From assembly GCA_033064195.1 (NCBI GenBank), contig JARBJD010000098.1, positions 168,843 through 232,842 of the forward strand: a stretch of DNA of 64,000 nt, in the 5' to 3' direction. Below the pieces are notes generated by a model. The model ran no database searches, was not told the origin of the DNA, and saw only the letters and a program-made list of their open reading frames with translations. This document shows, piece after piece, positions 58,246 through 64,000 of the stretch. The first letter of the stretch is position 1; every line of letters starts with the position of its first letter. A program made the position numbers and the translations under genes. Origin of the DNA: Blattamonas nauphoetae (Eukaryota; Preaxostyla; Oxymonadida).

Positions 58246-58932
58246 AAAGATTTCGTTCGGAGGTTTAAGCGATAGTATTTCGCATAGGCTCTTCCGCCAC
58301 TTGTTTTCCTCTCAACTCTTGTAATGATGAGAGATTGATTATGAGGATGGCGGATAATGTCTTTTCTTCAAATGGTGACGAGTTAATGAGAAAAGAGAAG
58401 ACCAGTTGCGTTGTGAATTGTTTTTCGAATTGATTTCGATCTCATGAGTGAAATGTTTTTGTGCATAGATCTCTGTTCTGATGGCTGAAAGAGTTGAAAA
58501 TCTTAACGAGTGCGAAGTTGAAACTGATGAAGAAGTTACCTTCCGATTCGAGTTCGAATCAAAACTGTCGCGTGGGTTGATCGTCCGATGTCCGGGACTG
58601 GACAGTTATGTCCGTTTTCAATTGATCACGATTGGATAATAAAGAAATTCAAATCATTCTTTTTTTCAATACAGGAGAGATTGTCCAAGATCGGACATGG
58701 TTGGACATTTAAACAATTAATGGGTCATTTTGTCCGAATTCTCAATTCATGTTTCTAATCTCTATTTATGGACAAATTTTGAACAATATCATGATTTAAA
58801 AAGTGTTTAAACTCGAATGGAGGGTTATTCACAGGTAGTCACGTTGCAAGAATTGAATTATCTCAGATTGGACATGACCTCTGTCCGATGTCCGAAGAAA
58901 CTCTTGTTTTGTCCGTCCGTTGCTCATCCTTA
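58246..58932. other. Non-coding right end of the hAT element
   Basis: AT-rich, with several TGTCCG/CGGACA motifs (e.g. GTCCGATGTCCG near 58585 and 58875). Similar motifs lie at the left end (GTCCGGACAG, GTCCGACCTCGGACAG at 53769-53806), consistent with subterminal transposase-binding repeats of hAT elements. Confidence 0.55.
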
Positions 58933-59462
58933 CTCTGTCCCGCTTTATGTGCATCCTCTGCATCATTCGAGGAGAGATGAATCGTTGAGTGGTTGGCTGG
59001 GTGGAGTGATGAAGATGAGTGTGCACCGGCTTGTGTCTGTCATTGCTGGTCATCCCTGTTGATCACAACGAAGAAGAGTGGCTGAACAAGTGCTGATTCA
59101 ACTGCACACTTCTGCGACTCTCTCGACGGGTCCAGGTGCGGCGGTTCGAATGTTGGTTTGGTCCGTTCATTGCTGCTCGTCTGCTGACGCAAAGATGGTT
59201 GACATTCGAAGGGAGTGACATTTTGAGAGCTGGGCATTGTGCTGACGGTGTCGATAGGCCAAAGATGCGAAGATGGGATGTCGTCGACGAAGTGACAGTT
59301 TGAGAGTCGTTCCGAAAGATCCAATCTTGAGCTGGTGGGTAATAATTGTGAAAAGTGTCAAAAAATGAAGAAGATACAAGTGATATGCTCGAATATGGAG
59401 AGTGGCCGGCGTTCGGCCTGAGTTTAAATCAGTTGATTCTGTGTCGCTTTGAGGAGACGACG
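58933..59462. repeat. Right flank of the hAT insertion (segmental copy)
   Basis: Starts with the second CTCTGTCC and continues the duplicate of 46878-47400. Similarity fades near 59457 where the foldback element begins. Confidence 0.85.
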
Positions 59463-60862
59463 TATAGTAGTAAAATAACCCGGCGAGGGTAAAATAACCC
59501 GGGGTGAAAACCCCCTTTTTTGGACCCCTCTTTCCGTCCATCCCATATTTCTCGGAACCAAAATTTTTTTGGGTCCCACTTTTTTTTCCATAATGTTTGT
59601 CTCAACTCCTACTATCGATCGAGGTAGAAATCGAACCTCCAAAATAGGATCCTGGGCCGGGGGTGCCTATTTCGGAACCATATTTTGGCCTATTTTTGAC
59701 TTATTTTTGGCTCCTAAATAGGAGGTCCTTAACATTTAAGCTGAGGGGATCCAAACTTCACGACCACTTTTCTCCACGCCTGTTCCAAATTTTTCTTTCT
59801 CGTTTCATTTCTGGTTGTTTGGGATGTTTTTTCTCTCGAAATCACAATTTTGAAAATGAAAAATCCTGGGGACCTGGGTTGAAATTTAGGGTCAAAACTG
59901 ACTTCCCTGTAGAAGAAGCTTAGGGATCTGAAAACTTGTTTTGATCATATCTCCACAACCAGACATAGTTCCGACATGAGGTTTTCACCAATATGGATGT
60001 TTTGTTGGATTATAGTTTTTCTGAAAATTTTGAAAAATTTCGAAGACCTCCTATTTTGTCGTTTTTGATAGTTTTCGTGTTTCTCTGAGAATAAATCCCA
60101 ACTCCTCTCCTCCCAAGCACGATTCTAACCAATTTTAACATTTGGATTCGATTCTGATTGTGTCTGCATCATTTTGACTAAATGTGGAGACGGGTGCATC
60201 ATCCCATGTCAAGTGACAGCTCTCCTTTCGAACCAATGCCAAAAACCCACAAAAAAATCTCAACTGCCGCAAGGGGATTTGTTTTTCAAAATTTTCAGAA
60301 AAAACTATAATCCAACAAAACATCCATATTGGTGAAAACCTCATGTCGGAACTATGTCTGGTTGTGGAGATATGATCAAAACAAGTTTTCAGATCCCTAA
60401 GCTTCTTCTACAGGGAAGTCAGTTTTTGACCCTAAATTTCAACCCAGGTCCCCCCAGGATTTTTCATTTTTCAAAAAATTGTGATTTCGAGAGAAAAACA
60501 TCCCAAACAACCAGAAATGAAACGAGAAAGAAAAATTTGGAACAGGCGTGGAGAAAAGTGGTCGTGAAGTTTGGATCCCCTCAGCTTAAATGTTAAGGAC
60601 CTCCTATTTAGGAGCCAAAAATAAGTCAAAAATAGGCCAAAATATGGTTCCGAAATAGGCACCCCCGGCCCAGGATCCTATTTTGGAGGTTCGATTTCTA
60701 CCTCGATCGATAGTAGGAGTTGAGACAAACATTATGGAAAAAAAAGTGGGACCCAAAAAAATTTTGGTTCCGAGAAATATGGGATGGACGGAAAGAGGGG
60801 TCCAAAAAAGGGGGTTTTCACCCCGGGTTATTTTACCCTCGCCGGGTTATTTTACTACTATA
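59463..60862. mobile_element. Foldback element with about 570-bp inverted arms
   Basis: Starts TATAGTAGTAAAATAACCC and ends with the exact inverse GGGTTATTTTACTACTATA. Arms run from 59463 to about 60030 and from about 60290 to 60862, almost perfectly inverse, enclosing roughly 260 bp. Mirrored open frames on both strands (for example 59663-59923 and 60471-60662) are the same sequence read twice and are not genes. TA is the probable target. The right flank (60869-60938) matches 48816-48886. Confidence 0.9.
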
Positions 60863-61339
60863 TGAACAGTTCCACTGAATCGGCTCAACGAGCGACACAA
60901 CAAGGCATGCCAGTTGGGATGGCTTATGAAATGTGGGTTGATATTTTTGACATCAGAGATCGTAACGGAAAAAGTTCGAGTGACATTTCGATTTTCGAAT
61001 ATCCTTTAATCCTTCACAAATTCACATTGTTTACATTTCTAAATGAAGATTCCGGACGTTCTGATCTGCAAATTTGTTCAGTCTCGGGATGTGGTCTGAT
61101 CCAACCATAATCGTATCTTTTTATGACATTTTCTTACGGGGCCGTTTTTTCGATTTCAAAAGTTGTCGAATACATCGTTGTCAAGAATGAATGAGTTCTC
61201 AATAGTCTTTTTTATGATTATGCTCTCTATTTCGTCATCTCAAATCGATACGTTTTATTGGCCCGAAAGACAACTTAGTCATGAGTTATGTGCACAGTTT
61301 TAGAAAAAATGTTCATGGAACCAATACAGTGAAATGGAT
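60863..61339. other. Intergenic with a duplicated fragment
   Basis: Apart from the 70-bp match to 48816-48886, no gene or repeat is recognised. Confidence 0.35.
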
Positions 61340-61576
61340 TCACGAGAAAGATGCACACTTCCAGTTTGGAGCTTCTGAAGTTGGAAATGTGTGGGTGTGG
61401 AGAATTGACTTGACGACGATCTCCCACTCGTCCTGCCGTAGCTGCTCAGCGTCTAATCTCGTCTGCGTGTGTTGTGGTTTGATATCGACGAGATCTGCCT
61501 CAAGAGTCCCACTTTCGTCCTTTGCTTTGGATACAGCTTCGCACAAGTCAAAATGAACTCTACCCGACACAGCCAT
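61340..61576 (-). CDS. Hypothetical 78-codon frame
   Basis: Protein-like composition (VHFDLCEAVSKAKDESGTLE, LDAEQLRQDEWEIVVKS). No family recognised. No confirmed start context or partner exon. Could be an exon of a larger gene. Confidence 0.3.
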   Translation of the reverse strand: MAVSGRVHFDLCEAVSKAKDESGTLEADLVDIKPQHTQTRLDAEQLRQDEWEIVVKSILHTHTFPTSEAPNWKCASFS

Positions 61577-61876
61577 TCCAATTCATCAGCCATCCCCATT
61601 CCCTTCACCCTCGGGCAGCTCAAGAAGAGAGTGGCGTGTGAAAGAGATAAGGCGAGCGAGAGAGTGGCGGTTTACGGTCTGAACTGTCGTGACTGAATGA
61701 CAGTCAAACGAGCCAACGACCACTCCACACAATCAATGATAATGTCTTGTTCTGCCTCCGTTCTCTATTTAGCGTGAGTTGGGATCTTCATGTTCTTCTT
61801 TGGTTTAGATGAAGGTATCTGTTTGTTCTGATGTGAGTTCAGGACAGGTAGGATCGCTGGAAGCAGATTGGACAGG

Positions 61877-63330
61877 TTATTGAGGGGATGATATGGCTGC
61901 GTCTGAGTCGATGGTCGTTTCTTTAGTGTCTTCATTTCTCGTCAATTGATCATTTTCCTCCTTCAATTCTGTTTTCGCTTCCTTCACTAGTGTTTTCTCT
62001 TTCTCTTCTTGTGCTTTGTTTGTTTCTGCGATTGTGTCTCCATATGAATCCCAATCTCTCGGGGATCTTTTCATTTTGTGATTCCTCTTGAATGTCCGAT
62101 AGTGGTTCTGAGATAGTTCCTGCTTCAAGATGTGGTTGATGTGCTTCTGGTGGTTCTAGTGTTTCGGATCTGTCCTGTACTTCTACAGTTTTTCTCTTCT
62201 CAACTTCCTCTTCCTTGTCCTCTTTTATCCTTCTTCTTTCCAGTTGGTTTGGTTCATTCCGATTTCCTTGACTGTTTTGTGTTCTTGTTCTATCCAGTGA
62301 ACCATCCCAATACTCTGCATTGCCCGATTTTCGTGCATTCATCCTTCTGAGTCTTCCTTCCGACTTTGGTGGTGGTGGAAGGGCCTCCTCCTCTTCTCCA
62401 TGTTTGATAGCAGTTGAGTGGGTTGTGAATATGTGCAGGGTGCTTAGGCAGCTTGGGAGGTTGGTCGGTGGTTGACGGTGGATACTTGGTAAATAGTGAG
62501 ATCTGGTTCCCCATTCCACCAAGGATCTCGTTTGAGATTGTCAACTGGGAGAGTGGATTAGCTTTGTTGTTGAATGGGAGCGGAAAGACCGATTCGGTGC
62601 GGACGATGATTTCAGGTAGTGCAGTTTTGTTGCGGTCCTGTCGATGTTGCGAGGGTGTAGGCTGCAGAGAGGGTAGGTTGTTTGTTTCGTCAGTGTGGAT
62701 AGGAGATTGGGCGATGGAGGAGATGGTTGGGAGATGTTAGGTGTTCGACCTGTGCGTTCACGACCCGATCTGGACAGTGAATAGGGTCTGGTCGGTGGAG
62801 GGGGTATTAAAATGAATATGCAGGGACATTGAAAGGGTGAAGTGTGTAGAGTGGCACGTGTGAGTAATCCAACTGTTGGGTGGTGTGGAGGTGGTCAGAG
62901 GGTATGAATTTACAAAATGACGAGTTCTGAGATCACGGGCGGGTTTGGGACATTGGGGTGAGCAATTTGAAAGGATGATGCACGGCCATAGTGGGTATCT
63001 GGCGTGCGATCACAGTGATTGACATTTTTCTCGGTCGGATCTTGCTCCGGGGCCTCCATCAGCTGGAAAAGACTTGTTAAGGTGCAGAAGTGCAAAAGGG
63101 GGTGTAACAGGTATAAAAAGCGCGTCCAAGCCGGGAAAGTCTGTCATTCGAATTGTGGCGAAGCGTGCGAAATGGGTAAAACCAAGATTCAATTTAGAGA
63201 TTGTTGTGAGATTCACGAGTGGATGTGAGAATGTGGAGAGAGAGTAAGGATTTGAGATCTCGAGGATGGGAATGAAGAAATGATTTGGAGAAAGTGAAAC
63301 GAGAAATAAGACGAAATGAAGAAGTTTCAA
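61877..63330 (-). pseudogene. Degenerate low-complexity coding region
   Basis: Coding-like text on minus in several frames: MTDFPGLDALFIPVTPPFAL (about 63150), FQIAHPNVPNPPVISELV (about 62960), PEIIVRTESVFPLPFNNKAN then LTISNEILGGMGNQISLFTK (62600-62490), then a Glu/Arg-rich part (RRIKEDKEEEVEKRKTVEV, 62250-62150) whose frame switches near 62090 to an acidic tail ending at 61877. No family recognised. Frame changes suggest a pseudogene. Confidence 0.4.
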
Positions 63331-63448
63331 GGCAGAAATGAAAAGAAAAGATCAAGTCTCGAAGAGACGGACATCAGAAGCTAATAGGATCTCCGAGCTG
63401 AGAATGAGATGTCAGGATACGTTTGGGTTGCGGTAGGTAAGGCAGGTG

Positions 63449-64000
63449 CAGAGAGGCGTGGAGCGAGGAAAGCGAGTGCAGAGAGGCGTGCAGCGAGGGA
63501 AGCGAGTGCAGAGTGGCGGAAGCGAGGGACGCGAGTGCAGAGAGGCATGGAGCGAGGAAAGCGAGTGCAGAGTGGCGTGCAGCAAGGGAAGCGAGTGCAG
63601 AGAGGCATGGAGCGAGGGAAGCGGAGTGCAGAGAGGCGTGGGAGCGAGGGAAGCGAGTGCAGAGAGGCGTGGAGCGAGGGAAGCGAGTGCAGAGAGGCGT
63701 GGAGCGAGGGAAGCGAGTGCAGAGAGGCGTGGAGCGAGGGAAGCGGAGTAGAGAGGCATGGAGCGAGGAAAGCGAGTGCAGAGAGGTGTGGAGCGAGGGA
63801 AGCGAGTGCAGAGGCGTGGAGCGAGGAAAGCGAGTGCAGAGAGGCGTGGAGCGAGGGAAGCGGGTGCAGAGAGGCGTGGAGCGAGGGGAAGCGAGTGCAG
63901 AGAGGCGTGGAGCGAGGGAAGTGCAGAGAGGCGTGGAGCGAGGGAAGCGAGTGCAGAGAGGCGGAGCGAGGAAGGAGTGCAGAGGCATGGAGCGAGGGAA
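63449..64000. repeat. 30-bp minisatellite, runs off the window
   Basis: About 18 copies of GCAGAGAGGCGTGGAGCGAG + GGAAGCGAGT with small indels and substitutions. The minus frames (LPSLHASLHS-type decapeptides) are translations of the repeat and are not claimed as proteins. Confidence 0.95.

Larger units (their letters stand above)
53753..58932. mobile_element. hAT transposon, 5,180 bp, with OTU gene
   Basis: Ends TAGGGAGGAGCAA (left) and TAAGGATGAGCAA (right, read inward), the typical hAT terminal consensus, with two mismatches. Flanked by the 8-bp duplication CTCTGTCC at 53745-53752 and 58933-58940. A paralogous, unoccupied site at 46878-46885 shows exactly what was there before insertion. 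It holds tandem 135-137-bp units (54108-54740), a 21-bp satellite (about 55009-55540), an OTU-like domain (-) and a hAT transposase pseudogene (-). Confidence 0.95.

Noticed and set aside
59663-60662. Two mirrored 63-86-codon ORFs sharing a sequence
   Set aside because: Same sequence read in both arms of the foldback element, without coding features.
63374-63988. Long minus-strand ORFs with Pro/Leu/His/Ser decapeptides
   Set aside because: They are translations of a 30-bp minisatellite; several frames are open because the repeat length is a multiple of three.
1-64000. CRISPR array, prokaryotic operons or rRNA genes
   Set aside because: Spliceosomal introns, eukaryotic transposons and gene families throughout. 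Repeats are contiguous satellites without spacers, and no rRNA-like sequence was noticed.

Overview
This is nuclear DNA from a protist eukaryote, most likely the oxymonad Blattamonas nauphoetae or a close relative (Preaxostyla). That assignment rests on remembered protein families: secreted beta-helix/Ig-repeat receptors ending in a kinase-like domain, SPRY genes, and an ARM-like family with a WNEQ C-terminal motif. It was not tested by a search. The code is standard, since TAA, TAG and TGA all act as stops. Genes are short, many introns are only 29-53 nt, and intergenic DNA is AT-rich.

Layout. 1-1.6 kb: C-terminal part of a MULE transposase. 1.6-18.4 kb: mostly transposon debris, namely two 860-bp inverted-end elements, a 3.15-kb Pack-type element (element 1), a Merlin/IS1595 transposase pseudogene with a nested hAT-type MITE, and a pogo/Tigger-like transposase remnant. 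18.6-21.2 kb: an alpha-solenoid/coiled-coil gene followed by an eight-exon ATG3 gene whose catalytic Cys position is Ser. 21.5-23.3 kb: a cathepsin B-like pseudogene split by a TIR element. 23.7-25.5 kb: a coiled-coil protein with two SPRY-like domains. 26.7-29 kb: a degenerate gene split by an 862-bp TIR element. 29.3-32.7 kb: a truncated SPRY copy and Pack-type element 2. 32.7-42.3 kb: a broken beta-helix gene (-) divergent from a 7-kb receptor/pseudokinase gene (+) that has one in-frame TAG. 43-44.8 kb: a long coiled-coil gene. 45-53.4 kb: four SPRY paralogues and an ARM-like gene, with segmental duplications. 53.75-58.93 kb: a 5,180-bp hAT transposon with an 8-bp target duplication, encoding a broken transposase and an OTU protease-like domain. 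59.5-60.9 kb: a foldback element. 61-64 kb: degenerate coding sequence, then a 30-bp satellite running off the end.

Themes. Cellular genes are cut by several unrelated DNA transposon families, and in three cases the pre-insertion state can be read from a reading frame or a duplicate empty site. Introns in the SPRY family are 29-34 nt and explain most apparent frameshifts there. In the ATG3 model the exon total is exactly 795 nt (264 codons plus stop), which supports all seven proposed introns.
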